The notes under the pieces: model-generated | What the model was told of the DNA's origin: nothing | What the model saw: the letters and a program-made list of their open reading frames with translations, nothing else | The model's database searches: none | Shown here: positions 45,412 through 54,919 of the stretch, piece by piece | Layout: each line of letters starts with the position of its first letter | Numbering within the stretch: position 1 is the first letter of the stretch | Position numbers and translations under genes: made by a program | Assembly (NCBI RefSeq): GCF_000422365.1 | Contig: NZ_AULQ01000001.1 | Coordinates: 248,001 to 312,000 of the forward strand | Source: Mesoflavibacter zeaxanthinifaciens DSM 18436 | Lineage (GTDB): Bacteria > Bacteroidota > Bacteroidia > Flavobacteriales > Flavobacteriaceae | Direction of reading: 5' to 3' | DNA: 64,000 nucleotides

Positions 45412-46382
45412 TGCCAATTTTAACAACAACATACAAACCCAATTTACTATTCCGTAATGGTCACTTAGCTACGATTTATTCAGGATTATGGCGTAGGGTA
45501 AAAGGTGTCAACCAAAAACGCGAACGTATTGTTTTACAAGATCAAGATTTTTTAGATTTAGATTGGAGTTTTTCAACTAAAAAAACGAATCAATTACTAA
45601 TTGTTTTACATGGTTTGGAAGGTAACGGTAATAGGCATTATGTACTTGGATCGGCTAAAATAGCTAACCAAAATAATATGGATGCTGTTTGTGTTAATTT
45701 TAGAGGTTGTAGTGGCGAAGTTAACAAAAGTTTTCAGTCGTATCATTCTGGTAAAACGGACGATTTAACTGAAGTTATTAATCACATTATAACGCATTAT
45801 CACTACGATACAATTTACTTAAACGGATTTAGTTTAGGCGGAAACGTTATTTTAAAATATTTAGGTGAAACGGAAGATATACCAAAGCAAATTAAGGCAG
45901 CAGTAGCAGTTTCGGTACCAGTTTATTTAAAAGGATCTTTGCAACGTTTGATGGCTTTAGAAAATAAAATGTATTCCATTAAATTTTTAAGAGATTTAAA
46001 GCAAAAACTAAAAGAAAAACAGGTTTTATATCCTGAAAAAATTTCAAATTCCATAATAAAGTCGGTAAAGACATTAAAAGATTTTGACGATAATTATACA
46101 TCAAAAGCACATGGTTTTAAAGATGCTTACGATTATTATGAGCAATCAAGCAGTCTTCAGTTTTTAAACCAAATTTCAGTACCAACGTTATTAATTAATG
46201 CGCTAAACGATTCGTTTTTATCAAAAGAATGTTATCCAATAGAAGAAGCCAAAAACAATCCAAATCTATTTTTAGAACTACCAAAATATGGCGGTCACGT
46301 TGGTTTTCATCATAAAAACAATATTTATTATACAGAATCTAGAATGATTTCATTTTTAAATCAAATTTCTAATTCAATTTAA
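45411..46382 (+). CDS. Alpha/beta hydrolase, YheT family
   Basis: A 323-residue alpha/beta hydrolase. N-L-L-F-R-N-G-H-L-A-T-I-Y near the N-terminus and N-F-R-G-C-S-G-E are YheT/ABHD1-3 hallmarks; G-F-S-L-G-G is the nucleophile elbow, and the C-terminal G-G-H-V-G-F provides the catalytic His. Human relatives act on phospholipids; in bacteria the substrate is unknown. TAATG junction with ade shows translational coupling. It converges with the SLC13 gene, overlapping its end by 4 nt. Confidence 0.88.
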   Translation: MPILTTTYKPNLLFRNGHLATIYSGLWRRVKGVNQKRERIVLQDQDFLDLDWSFSTKKTNQLLIVLHGLEGNGNRHYVLGSAKIANQNNMDAVCVNFRGCSGEVNKSFQSYHSGKTDDLTEVINHIITHYHYDTIYLNGFSLGGNVILKYLGETEDIPKQIKAAVAVSVPVYLKGSLQRLMALENKMYSIKFLRDLKQKLKEKQVLYPEKISNSIIKSVKTLKDFDDNYTSKAHGFKDAYDYYEQSSSLQFLNQISVPTLLINALNDSFLSKECYPIEEAKNNPNLFLELPKYGGHVGFHHKNNIYYTESRMISFLNQISNSI

Positions 46383-47848
46383 TGTTTAAATGCGTCAGGA
46401 AATCCTTCGATTGTAATATTCCAAAGTAATGGAAGGATAAAGTAAACAAACAAGGTTAATAAAATAATTGATACTAAATTCATCACAAAACCTTTTTTTA
46501 CCATATCTGGTATACGTAAATAGCCAGATCCAAAAACTACAGCATTTGGTGGCGTTGCAACAGGTAGCATAAAAGCACAAGACGCCGCAACAGCAGCTCC
46601 AACCATTAATATAAATGGATGAATATCTATTGAAATAGCCATAGGAGCCAACACTGGTAATAGCATTGCAGTTGTTGCTAAATTAGATGTGATTTCGGTT
46701 AAAAAATTAACCGCTGCAATTAGTAATAATAGTAAAATGATAGTGGTTACGCCTGCAAAAGTGGTCATTTGTTCGCCAATCCATTTCGCTAAACCTGTAG
46801 TTTCAAACCCTGTTGCTAAAGCCATTCCACCACCAAACAATAAAATAATTCCCCAAGGAATTTTTACCGCATCATCCCAATTCATCAACTTAGTTCCTTG
46901 TTTTTTAGACGGTAACAAAAACAATACGATAGCAAAAGAAATAGCGATAATAGTATCATCTAACGCAGGTAAAATAGTTTTAAATAAAAACGAACGCGTA
47001 ATCCAGAAAAAAGCGGTTAAACCAAAAATAAAAGCGACCAATTTTTCTTCGTAACTAATTCTGCCTAAAGCTTTTAATTGACGGTTAACTTCGGCTTTTC
47101 CTCCAGAAAATTCTTTCTTTTCAAATTTAAAAGCAACTTCGGTTAGGTATTTCCAACAGATAAATAATAATATAATTGAAATAGGAAAACCAAACATAAA
47201 CCATTGTAAAAAAGTAATTTCGTAATTATAAATATCTGAAACTACTCCAGCTAACACTAAATTTGGTGGCGTACCAATTAATGTGGCAATTCCACCAATA
47301 GAAGCGCTGTAAGCAATCGCTAACATTAAGGCTTTTCCAAAGGTTAAGTTTTCGTCTTCTGGCGTATTTGGATTATCTTTTAATTGTAAAATGATAGCTA
47401 CACCAATGGGAAGCATCATCACAGACGTTGCAGTATTACTAATCCACATAGATAAAAACGCGGTAGCTAGCATAAAACCAAGGATAATTCGTTTTAGATT
47501 AAACCCAATTATTTTAATGATATTTAAGGCAATACGTTTGTGAAGATTCCATTTTTCAATAGCAATAGCGATTATAAAACCGCCTAAATATAAAAACACA
47601 AATTTATGTCCAAAAGCACTTGTAGTATCACTTAAATTAAGTCCGCCAGACAATGGGAAAAGTGCAATTGGCAATAACGCAGTTACCGCAATTGGTATTG
47701 CTTCTGTAATCCACCAAATAGCAATCCAAGCTGTAGCAGCTAATACAGCACGACCTTCTGTAGATAAACCTTCAGGTTTAAAAAATAATAGTAAGAGTAC
47801 AAAAACGATAGGTCCTAAAACCAATCCAATTTTTTGAGTGTTTTTCAT
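46379..47848 (-). CDS. SLC13/DASS family sodium:anion symporter
   Basis: A 489-residue inner-membrane carrier with about 11-12 helices. The two S-N-T-type sodium/substrate loops are recognisable: G-T-P-P-N at about 190 after S-I-G-G-I-A-T-L-I, and T-S-N-L-A-T-T-A in the second half, followed by V-A-T-P-P-N-A. The family takes up dicarboxylates, sulfate or phosphate with sodium. The exact anion is not evident. It has a possible TACTTTCG -7 box and no cotranscribed neighbour. Confidence 0.9.
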   Translation of the reverse strand: MKNTQKIGLVLGPIVFVLLLLFFKPEGLSTEGRAVLAATAWIAIWWITEAIPIAVTALLPIALFPLSGGLNLSDTTSAFGHKFVFLYLGGFIIAIAIEKWNLHKRIALNIIKIIGFNLKRIILGFMLATAFLSMWISNTATSVMMLPIGVAIILQLKDNPNTPEDENLTFGKALMLAIAYSASIGGIATLIGTPPNLVLAGVVSDIYNYEITFLQWFMFGFPISIILLFICWKYLTEVAFKFEKKEFSGGKAEVNRQLKALGRISYEEKLVAFIFGLTAFFWITRSFLFKTILPALDDTIIAISFAIVLFLLPSKKQGTKLMNWDDAVKIPWGIILLFGGGMALATGFETTGLAKWIGEQMTTFAGVTTIILLLLLIAAVNFLTEITSNLATTAMLLPVLAPMAISIDIHPFILMVGAAVAASCAFMLPVATPPNAVVFGSGYLRIPDMVKKGFVMNLVSIILLTLFVYFILPLLWNITIEGFPDAFKH

Positions 47849-47972
47849 TTACATTGAATTGAATAAAACGAAAGTAAAGAATTTATTATTTATTAATAAC
47901 CTCGATTTAAAACTATATTAAAAATGACAATTCATTCAAAATTTATATATTAACACTCTAAACCAATTATTT

Positions 47973-49508
47973 ATGCTTAAAAAAGTATTTGGAAGTGCCG
48001 TTTTTGGTGTTGAAGCAACAACAGTAACCGTAGAAGTTAATGTAGATACCGGTATAGGTTATCATCTTGTTGGACTGCCCGACAATGCTATAAAAGAAAG
48101 TAATTATCGTATTGCAGCTGCGTTACAAAATAACGGTTATAAAATCCCTGGAAAGAAGATTATCATTAATATGTCTCCAGCAGATTTACGTAAAGAAGGC
48201 TCTGCTTATGATTTGACGTTAGCTATCGGGATTTTAGCAGCATCTAAACAAATTAAAGCCGAAGATTTAGACCGTTATTTAATTATGGGCGAATTATCTT
48301 TAGACGGAAATTTACAACCTATAAAAGGTGCGTTGCCTATTGCAATTAAGGCTAGGGAAGAAGGTTACAAAGGATTTATTTTACCTATGCAAAATGCAAA
48401 GGAAGCAGCAATAGTAAACGATTTAGAGGTTTTTGGTGTAGAAAATATTAAAGAAGTAATTAACTTTTTTGATAAAGGTGAAGCATTGCAACAAGTTAAA
48501 ATTGATACCAGAAAAGAATTTGAAAAAAATCTAGACTTCCCAGAGTTTGATTTTGCAGACGTTAAAGGACAAGAAAGTATTAAACGTTGCATGGAAATTG
48601 CTGCAGCAGGAGGACATAACATTATTTTAATTGGTCCACCAGGTGCAGGAAAAACTATGTTAGCCAAGCGTTTACCTAGCATTTTGCCACCAATGACTTT
48701 ACACGAAGCTTTAGAAACCACAAAAATACACAGTGTCGTTGGTCGTGTAAAAGACACAGGATTAATGTCGCAAAGACCATTTAGAAGTCCGCATCATACC
48801 ATATCTAATGTCGCTTTAGTAGGTGGCGGAAGCTATCCGCAACCAGGAGAAATTTCTTTAAGTCATAATGGTGTGTTGTTTTTAGACGAGTTGCCAGAAT
48901 TTAAAAGAGAAGTTTTAGAAGTAATGCGTCAACCTTTGGAGGATAGAGAAGTTACCATTTCTCGTGCGAAATTCACGGTTACTTATCCATCATCGTTTAT
49001 GTTGGTAGCAAGTATGAATCCAAGTCCTGGCGGCTATTTTAACGATCCAGATGCGCCAGTAACAAGTAGTCCAGCCGAGATGCAACGGTATTTAAGCAAA
49101 ATTTCTGGTCCATTGTTGGATAGGATAGATATTCATATTGAAGTAACGCCAGTACCTTTTGAAAAACTATCGGATGATCAAATAGCAGAAAGTTCTGTAG
49201 ACATTAGAAAGCGAGTGACTAAAGCTAGAGAAATCCAGACAAAACGTTTCAAAGATTTTGAGAATGTACATTACAATGCGCAGATGTCTACCAAACAAAT
49301 ACGTAAATATTGTAAGTTGGACGATGCTTCACTTCAGCTTTTAAAAACAGCAATGGAGCGATTAAATCTTTCGGCTAGAGCTTATGACAGAATTTTAAAA
49401 GTAGCCAGAACTATTGCCGATTTAGAGCAAAGCGAAACCGTTTTGGGTAATCATATAAGCGAAGCAATTCAATATAGAAGTTTAGATCGCGATGGTTGGT
49501 TGGGTTAG
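47973..49508 (+). CDS. YifB family Mg-chelatase-like AAA ATPase
   Basis: A 511-residue protein with the YifB layout: N-terminal ChlI-type/Lon-protease-like domain (1-170; [10 protein letters not shown]), the AAA ATPase core with Walker A G221-P-P-G-A-G-K-T228, S-P-H-H-T-I-S, Walker B F-L-D-E-L-P-E-F, and the C-terminal Mg-chelatase domain with S-A-R-A-Y-D-R. It is the relative of ComM, which promotes branch migration in natural transformation; competence in this organism is not shown by anything else in the window. Confidence 0.93.
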   Translation: MLKKVFGSAVFGVEATTVTVEVNVDTGIGYHLVGLPDNAIKESNYRIAAALQNNGYKIPGKKIIINMSPADLRKEGSAYDLTLAIGILAASKQIKAEDLDRYLIMGELSLDGNLQPIKGALPIAIKAREEGYKGFILPMQNAKEAAIVNDLEVFGVENIKEVINFFDKGEALQQVKIDTRKEFEKNLDFPEFDFADVKGQESIKRCMEIAAAGGHNIILIGPPGAGKTMLAKRLPSILPPMTLHEALETTKIHSVVGRVKDTGLMSQRPFRSPHHTISNVALVGGGSYPQPGEISLSHNGVLFLDELPEFKREVLEVMRQPLEDREVTISRAKFTVTYPSSFMLVASMNPSPGGYFNDPDAPVTSSPAEMQRYLSKISGPLLDRIDIHIEVTPVPFEKLSDDQIAESSVDIRKRVTKAREIQTKRFKDFENVHYNAQMSTKQIRKYCKLDDASLQLLKTAMERLNLSARAYDRILKVARTIADLEQSETVLGNHISEAIQYRSLDRDGWLG

Positions 49509-49584
49509 TTGATTTATAACATTAACAAAATTTTTCCTACTTTTATGAAGTAAATGAGTTATTAATCAAACTAAAATTAACCAA

Positions 49585-49944
49585 ATGCCAAAACCACAAG
49601 GAATAATCTCTGCTCAAGAAGCACAGACATTAAACGACAACTGGACAAACTTAAGAGCAAAAGCTAATGAAGCAGCTGCAGGACAACCAGACAATAGATC
49701 ATCTTGGTACTCTTTAGATGATATGCAAAACTTTTTAGACTATATAAAAGAAAAAAACGATAACGTTAATGGCGTTCGTTTTTATTTAGGTGTAGAAACT
49801 ACTAAAGAAGACTTAAAAGGAATGACGACTATTTTTATGGTTCCTACAGAAGAAAAGGATGGTAAAAACATTGATATTGAAGGTGCAGAAGTTATGGATA
49901 GAGGCTTAAGAGGCGATCCGCCACCTGCTAATTATCCTCAATAA
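49585..49944 (+). CDS. Unknown small protein, module copy 1 (A1)
   Basis: A 119-residue soluble protein with no signal peptide. It is a paralogue of 50787..51251: both have G-I-I-S, then A-Q-x-L-x-D-N-W-T, N-R-S-S-W-Y-S, a G-V/I-R-x-Y-L-G-V strand, T-T-I-F-M-V-P-T and a Pro-rich end. I recall many similar unnamed proteins in Flavobacteriia, but no function. The leader AATTAACCAAATG resembles that of the second copy. It is followed after 3 nt by the seven-helix protein. Confidence 0.8.
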   Translation: MPKPQGIISAQEAQTLNDNWTNLRAKANEAAAGQPDNRSSWYSLDDMQNFLDYIKEKNDNVNGVRFYLGVETTKEDLKGMTTIFMVPTEEKDGKNIDIEGAEVMDRGLRGDPPPANYPQ

Positions 49945-49947
49945 TTA

Positions 49948-50679
49948 ATGGATTCTTTTATATATTTTATAAAATCAAATTACGATTTACTTTTTAAAAG
50001 TGCAGAAGTTTTAGCAGCTATTATTGGTATATTTTTGTTTAAAAAATATAAAAATGATAATGCTGCTAGGCTTTTTATATATTTTTTAATTTACGTTAAT
50101 ATAGTTGAAACAGTAGGAGCTTATCCACATGTTTTAAGAGGTTATCCTGATGATAATTGGGTTAACTTAGCCTTAAAAAACACCGTTTTTTATCAAAATA
50201 CTTGGTGGTATACCTTAATGTGGGATATAGGCGTATCTATATTTTTATCTTTTTATTTTTTTAAAATATTAAAAACAAATTTCTTCAAAAAAGTTGTCAA
50301 GTACTTTAGTGTAATTTTAATATTATATCAAATTATACTATTTATTTACAAGTTTGACCTATTAATTAACAGTAGTATTTTAAATATTACAATGCTTCAT
50401 ATGATTTTGGTAGTAGTATTAACTTCACTTTATTTTATAGAGTTAATTAATAGCGATTCAATTATTAAATTTTATAAATCATTACCCTTTTATGTAGCAA
50501 CTGCAACCTTAATATTTACAATAATACAGACACCAATCTATTTTTTTGAAAGCTACTATAATACAAATGATGAAAGTTTTATAGCACTACAAAGAACGAT
50601 TAACGTATTTTCTATTATACTAATGTATTTTACTTTTGGTTATGGTCTTATTAAATCAGAGCCAGATACAACTACTTAA
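49948..50679 (+). CDS. Unknown seven-helix membrane protein, module copy 1 (B1)
   Basis: A 243-residue inner-membrane protein with about seven helices. It is a paralogue of 51257..51967: shared features are K-K-Y-K after the first helix, N-T/Y-W-W-x-T-L starting the third, I-E-L / V-E-L with I-I-x-F-Y-K-S between the fifth and sixth, and a G-L-x-x-S-x-P end. The layout resembles sensory seven-helix domains rather than a transporter. Located 3 nt after the small partner gene. Confidence 0.75.
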   Translation: MDSFIYFIKSNYDLLFKSAEVLAAIIGIFLFKKYKNDNAARLFIYFLIYVNIVETVGAYPHVLRGYPDDNWVNLALKNTVFYQNTWWYTLMWDIGVSIFLSFYFFKILKTNFFKKVVKYFSVILILYQIILFIYKFDLLINSSILNITMLHMILVVVLTSLYFIELINSDSIIKFYKSLPFYVATATLIFTIIQTPIYFFESYYNTNDESFIALQRTINVFSIILMYFTFGYGLIKSEPDTTT

Positions 50680-50786
50680 AATAATTAAGTAGTAAACTAA
50701 TAAGCATTAAATTGCTGTAATGATTATACTAAATTTTTTTTATTACATTTAACCACATATTAGCTATTAATTTAAACTAACCAAAA

Positions 50787-51251
50787 ATGAAAAATTTACT
50801 TAGCCTAATTATAGGATTAATTATCGGAGCTTTTGTTTCTTATTATTTTTTCTGTCCTTCTGGATTAACCACAGCTCCACCAACTAGCGTTGTACCAAAA
50901 GGAATCATATCTCCAAGTCAAGCCCAAGATTTAAGTGATAATTGGACCACTTATAGAAAAGCAGTAAACGACTCTGTAGCTTATAAAGGAGAAGAAAACC
51001 GTTCATCTTGGTATTCTATAGAAGATATGGAGTATTATGTTAATTATGCTCAAGATTCTTTAAACGCTAACGGAATACGTTTATATTTAGGAGTTAATAC
51101 AACTTTTGGTGATGGAGGTTTAACAACTATATTTATGGTACCAACTCAAGAAGGAGATACAAGATCTTCTCCTCCTAAAGATATCTCAAATGCAGATGCT
51201 TTAGATATGGGACACAACGGAATTCCTCCAGGACACGGTTACCCAAATTAA
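50787..51251 (+). CDS. Unknown small protein, module copy 2 (A2), membrane-anchored
   Basis: A 154-residue protein, paralogue of A1 with an added N-terminal anchor helix (about residues 4-24, I-I-G-L-I-I-G-A-F-V-S) and a short linker (25-40) rich in Pro and Thr. The core repeats the N-R-S-S-W-Y-S, G-I-R-L-Y-L-G-V and T-T-I-F-M-V-P-T motifs. Thus one member of the pair is cytosolic and the other should be displayed on the outside of the inner membrane. A TACATTTA box at 50744..50751 may give it its own promoter. Confidence 0.8.
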   Translation: MKNLLSLIIGLIIGAFVSYYFFCPSGLTTAPPTSVVPKGIISPSQAQDLSDNWTTYRKAVNDSVAYKGEENRSSWYSIEDMEYYVNYAQDSLNANGIRLYLGVNTTFGDGGLTTIFMVPTQEGDTRSSPPKDISNADALDMGHNGIPPGHGYPN

Positions 51252-51256
51252 GAGCT

Positions 51257-51967
51257 TTGGAAAAGTTTTTTATTGAAAATTATTCATACCTAACTTATTT
51301 TGTTGAGTTAGTAGCAGTTATTGCTGGAATTATTACGTACAAAAAATATAAAGGAACACCAGCTACTTTTTTTATTAAAATTATTTGGTTTAGTTTTTTT
51401 ATAGAACTTATTGGAAGCTATTCTAATTACTATAATACTTTTGAGTTTTTAAAACCTATACTTAATTCTATTTTTAAAGTTAACTATTGGTGGTTTACCT
51501 TAACCTATTTAATAGGTGTTGTAATATCTATATCCATATTCTATCAGAAAATTTTAGAAAATATTAAATTTAAACAGTTTTTAAAATATTTAACTGTAGC
51601 TTATTTTTTATCTGCAGTTATATATTTGCTAATAAATCCAGACTTGTTTTTTAGTCAAATACCGCCTATAATATCTATTTTAGCAGGTATATTGGTCTTA
51701 ACATCCTGTGTGCTTTATTTGGTAGAATTGTTGTTAACAGATAAGATTATAAATTTTTACAAATCAGTTTATTTTTATATAACAGTCGGACTATTTTTTT
51801 GGTGGATTGTAGTTACACCTTTAACATTTTATGACGTATATATGGTTAATAGTGACTGGAAATATATTCTTTTAAAATGGCAGGTTTTTCTATCCTTAAA
51901 TTTTATGATGTATATTGTATTTGCTGTAGGACTACTAATATCTAAACCAGAAAAAGTCAATGAGTAA
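51257..51967 (+). CDS. Unknown seven-helix membrane protein, module copy 2 (B2)
   Basis: A 236-residue paralogue of 49948..50679 with seven predicted helices (about 10-28, 38-56, 78-97, 106-125, 135-158, 168-190, 205-228). The start is TTG at 51257, 5 nt after the A2 stop. The last codons overlap the histidine kinase start by 8 nt, so the two are made together; the membrane protein is the natural candidate for the sensor part of that kinase. Confidence 0.75.
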   Translation: MEKFFIENYSYLTYFVELVAVIAGIITYKKYKGTPATFFIKIIWFSFFIELIGSYSNYYNTFEFLKPILNSIFKVNYWWFTLTYLIGVVISISIFYQKILENIKFKQFLKYLTVAYFLSAVIYLLINPDLFFSQIPPIISILAGILVLTSCVLYLVELLLTDKIINFYKSVYFYITVGLFFWWIVVTPLTFYDVYMVNSDWKYILLKWQVFLSLNFMMYIVFAVGLLISKPEKVNE

Positions 51968-52799
51968 TTTTATAATTTTATTATTAAAAGATCCAGCAAC
52001 ATCAACAGCTGCAGAAAGATATTTGCTTATTTACATGATATTTGTTTTAATAGCAATTACATCTTTAGTAATCTTATTTTTTATAGTATTTCAAAAAAGA
52101 AAAAATAAGCTTTTGATAGATAAAATTAAGCAGAAACAAGCATTTGAAAAAGAATTATCCAATGCGCAAACCGAAATACAAGAACAAACTTTAAAAAATA
52201 TTGGTTGGGAACTTCATGATAATGTTGGTCAATTACTAGCAGCAGCTAGTATGCAACTTAATATTTTGAAAACAAAATTAGATAATGATGATGTGTTAAA
52301 TTCATTTAAAGATGCTTCAGATACTGTAAAAGAAAGTCTAAAAGAAGTACGCATGCTTTCTAGATCATTAAATAATGAAGTTATTTTAAATATAGGTTTC
52401 GAAAAGTCTATTAGTAATGAATTAGATCGCCTTAAAAAGATGAAGTTTGCTAGTGCAGAGCTTAATGTAAAAGGAGATATAGTAGAATTTGAAAATAAAA
52501 AACACGAGATAATTATTTTTAGAATTCTTCAAGAGTTCTTTTCTAATACCGTTAAGTATTCTGAAGCAAAAAACCTATCTGTTATTTTAGATTATCAAGA
52601 AAATCACCTAAAGATTATAGCTAAAGATGATGGTGTAGGTTTTGATATGACCACAGTTAATAAAGGAGCAGGGTTATTAAATATGCAAAGTCGAGCAGAA
52701 TTAATTAATATGGAATATCAATTATTATCTCAACCAGGTGATGGTGTTACTTTAGAACTACTTTATCCTTACAAACACGATACTTTAGAGCCATTTTAG
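51960..52799 (+). CDS. Sensor histidine kinase, NarX/DegS (HisKA_3) type
   Basis: A 279-residue kinase. One membrane helix spans about 22-45, a coiled coil follows (about 50-80), the phospho-acceptor H86 lies in E-L-H-D-N-V-G-Q, and the C-terminal HATPase has N-T-V-K-Y-S, D-D-G-V-G-F-D and G-A-G-L-L-N-M. There is no sensor domain at all, and no NarL-type response regulator is in the window. It is coupled to the seven-helix protein by an 8-nt overlap, and its 3' end overlaps the convergent aldehyde dehydrogenase gene by 15 nt. Confidence 0.9.
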   Translation: MSNFIILLLKDPATSTAAERYLLIYMIFVLIAITSLVILFFIVFQKRKNKLLIDKIKQKQAFEKELSNAQTEIQEQTLKNIGWELHDNVGQLLAAASMQLNILKTKLDNDDVLNSFKDASDTVKESLKEVRMLSRSLNNEVILNIGFEKSISNELDRLKKMKFASAELNVKGDIVEFENKKHEIIIFRILQEFFSNTVKYSEAKNLSVILDYQENHLKIIAKDDGVGFDMTTVNKGAGLLNMQSRAELINMEYQLLSQPGDGVTLELLYPYKHDTLEPF

Positions 52800-54155
52800 T
52801 AAAGATTTTAATTTTTTTAATTTACCAGAATAAGGTGCGTATCTCAAGGGAATATCTAGCCAATTAGCTTTTTTTACAATAGCTTTTTTATGACTAAAAG
52901 TATCAAAAGTATACTTTCCGTGATAAGCGCCAATACCACTATTACCAACACCTCCAAAAGGTAATTTATGATTTGCAAAGTGAACAACAGTATCATTAAT
53001 ACAACCACCACCAAAAGAAAATTCTTTAATTAATTTTTTGGCTTGTGTAGTATTTGTACTAAATACATAAAAGCTTAATGGTTTTGGATAGCTGTTAATA
53101 ATTTTATGAACTTCATTTAAATTTTTAAAAGAAAGAACAGGTAAAATAGGACCAAATATTTCATCTTCCATCACTTTACTGTTTAATGAAGGTTCATCAA
53201 TTATTGTTGGAGAAATATAAAGGTCTTCTGCATTAGTCTGTCCACCAATCATGCAGTTTTCATTTGTTAGCATTTCTGATAGTCGATTGAAGTTTTTCTT
53301 ATTAATTATACGAGCAAAATCTGAAGATTTTTCAGGGTTTTTGGTATAAATAGTTATAAGTTCATCTTTTAAAACTTCATAAAACTTATTCTTAATAGAC
53401 GCATCAATTAAAATATAATCTGGTGCAATACACGTTTGACCTGCATTAATAAACTTACCCCAAACAATACGTTTTACAGTTAGTTTTATATTAGCAGTTT
53501 TATCAATAATACAAGGATTTTTTCCTCCTAATTCTAAAGTTATAGGTGTAAGATTTGGTGCAGCTGCTTTAGCTACAATTTTACCAACACCAACGCTACC
53601 TGTAAAGAAAATGTAATCCCAAACTTGATTTAGTAGTTTGGTAGAAGTATCTACGCCACCTTCAACCACGGTTACAAATTCTGGTGGAAAAACATTTTTT
53701 ATAATTTTTGTAAGTAAAGCTGATGTATTAGGTGTTAACTCGCTTGGTTTTAGCACTACAGTATTTCCTGCTGCTACAGCACCTATTAATGGAGCTAAGG
53801 CGAGTTGGTAAGGATAATTCCAAGGAGCGATAATTAAAACTGTTCCGTAAGGTTCAGAATATAAATAGTCTGATGAAGGAAAATTTAATAGGCTAGGAAA
53901 TACACGTTTTGGTTTTGCCCATTTGTTTATATTACTTATTGTACGTTTTAAGTCTTGTAAAACAATTGCTGTTTCAGTTATAACAGATTCAAATTCTGGT
54001 TTTTTAAAATCGTCATAAAGCGCTTTAACAATAAGATCTTCTTGGTTAATTAATTCTGATTGGAGCTGTTTTAGTAATTGCTTTCTGTAGGCAATAGTTT
54101 TGGTTTTACCAGTTTTAAAAAAATCTTTTTGAGAATTTACTATAGCTTCAATCAT
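52785..54155 (-). CDS. Aldehyde dehydrogenase family protein
   Basis: A 456-residue NAD(P)-dependent aldehyde dehydrogenase of the class 3 type that lacks the long C-terminal oligomerisation tail. P111-W-N-Y-P, G-S-V-G-V-G-K, E208 in L-E-L-G-G-K-N-P, and catalytic C242 in G-Q-T-C-I-A-P are intact; the last 30 residues are basic and hydrophobic, as in fatty-aldehyde dehydrogenases. Probable substrates are medium- or long-chain aldehydes. Its stop overlaps the convergent kinase. Confidence 0.9.
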   Translation of the reverse strand: MIEAIVNSQKDFFKTGKTKTIAYRKQLLKQLQSELINQEDLIVKALYDDFKKPEFESVITETAIVLQDLKRTISNINKWAKPKRVFPSLLNFPSSDYLYSEPYGTVLIIAPWNYPYQLALAPLIGAVAAGNTVVLKPSELTPNTSALLTKIIKNVFPPEFVTVVEGGVDTSTKLLNQVWDYIFFTGSVGVGKIVAKAAAPNLTPITLELGGKNPCIIDKTANIKLTVKRIVWGKFINAGQTCIAPDYILIDASIKNKFYEVLKDELITIYTKNPEKSSDFARIINKKNFNRLSEMLTNENCMIGGQTNAEDLYISPTIIDEPSLNSKVMEDEIFGPILPVLSFKNLNEVHKIINSYPKPLSFYVFSTNTTQAKKLIKEFSFGGGCINDTVVHFANHKLPFGGVGNSGIGAYHGKYTFDTFSHKKAIVKKANWLDIPLRYAPYSGKLKKLKSLLKWL

Positions 54156-54192
54156 GCCTTATTTCTTTTTAATAAAAATAAGAATTATTAAA

Positions 54193-54897
54193 CTAAATAC
54201 AGGCGTCCCAAACAGGATCTTTTGGTAATGGTGCTGTAATATCTAACTCTTCTTTAGAAACAGGATGAATAAATTTAATATTTCTGGCATGTAGACTTAT
54301 ACTAGCATCTTTGTTGCTTCTATCAAAACCATATTTTAAATCGCCTTTTATTGGGCAACCAATAGTGGATAATTGAGTACGTATTTGATGGTGTCTACCT
54401 GTTTCTAAAGTAACTTCTAATAAGTAGAAATTATCTAGTTTTTTTATAATTTGATAACTTAATATAGCTTTTTTACTGTCTTTAACTTCAGTTGGATGTG
54501 CGTAAGATTTATTATTTTTAGGATTCTTTTTTAACCAATGTACAAGTCTATCTGAATCTTTTTTTGGTTTATTTTTAACTAAAGCCCAATAGGTTTTGGT
54601 TATATCTTTAGTTGCAAACATCTTGTTAAGTCTTGGTAATGCTTTGCTAGTTTTGGAGAAAATTACCAAACCAGAAGTAGGTCTGTCTAATCGATGAACC
54701 GTTCCTAAATAGACATTTCCTGGTTTGTTGTATTTATCTTTTAAATAAGATTTGACTACATCGCTTAACGGTTTATCACCAGTTTTATCACCTTGCACAA
54801 TATCTCCAGCACGTTTATTAACCACAATTATATGGTTGTCTTCGTATATAACTTGTAGGTTGTTTTTGTTGGATAGATGCTTCGATTTTTGGATCAT
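54193..54897 (-). CDS. RluA-family pseudouridine synthase
   Basis: A 234-residue RNA pseudouridine synthase with catalytic D71 in V-H-R-L-D-R-P-T-S-G, the family's G-R-H-H-Q-I-R-T-Q-L and the preceding Y-E-D-N-H-I-I-V-V-N-K. No S4 domain. Target position in rRNA or tRNA is unknown. The first seven or eight codons (M-I-Q-K-S-K-H) lie within an 8-bp repeat array that flanks the neighbouring four-helix-bundle gene, so the N-terminus was probably rewritten when that element arrived. Confidence 0.9.
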   Translation of the reverse strand: MIQKSKHLSNKNNLQVIYEDNHIIVVNKRAGDIVQGDKTGDKPLSDVVKSYLKDKYNKPGNVYLGTVHRLDRPTSGLVIFSKTSKALPRLNKMFATKDITKTYWALVKNKPKKDSDRLVHWLKKNPKNNKSYAHPTEVKDSKKAILSYQIIKKLDNFYLLEVTLETGRHHQIRTQLSTIGCPIKGDLKYGFDRSNKDASISLHARNIKFIHPVSKEELDITAPLPKDPVWDACI

Positions 54898-54919
54898 TCG
54901 ATGATTAGATTTTTAGATT
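54872..54919. repeat. Degenerate 8-bp repeat array, left flank of four-helix-bundle gene
   Basis: Six 8-bp units: GATAGATG, CTTCGATT, TTTGGATC, ATTCGATG, ATTAGATT, TTTAGATT, all sharing an nnTnGATn core. The first 26 nt encode the N-terminus of the RluA-type protein; the rest fills the gap. The best units are the reverse complement of the array at 55290..55317 on the other side of the gene. Confidence 0.7.

Noticed and set aside
49948-51967. B proteins as known transporters or rhodopsins
   Set aside because: No retinal-binding Lys in the last helix and no transporter signature; left as unknown.
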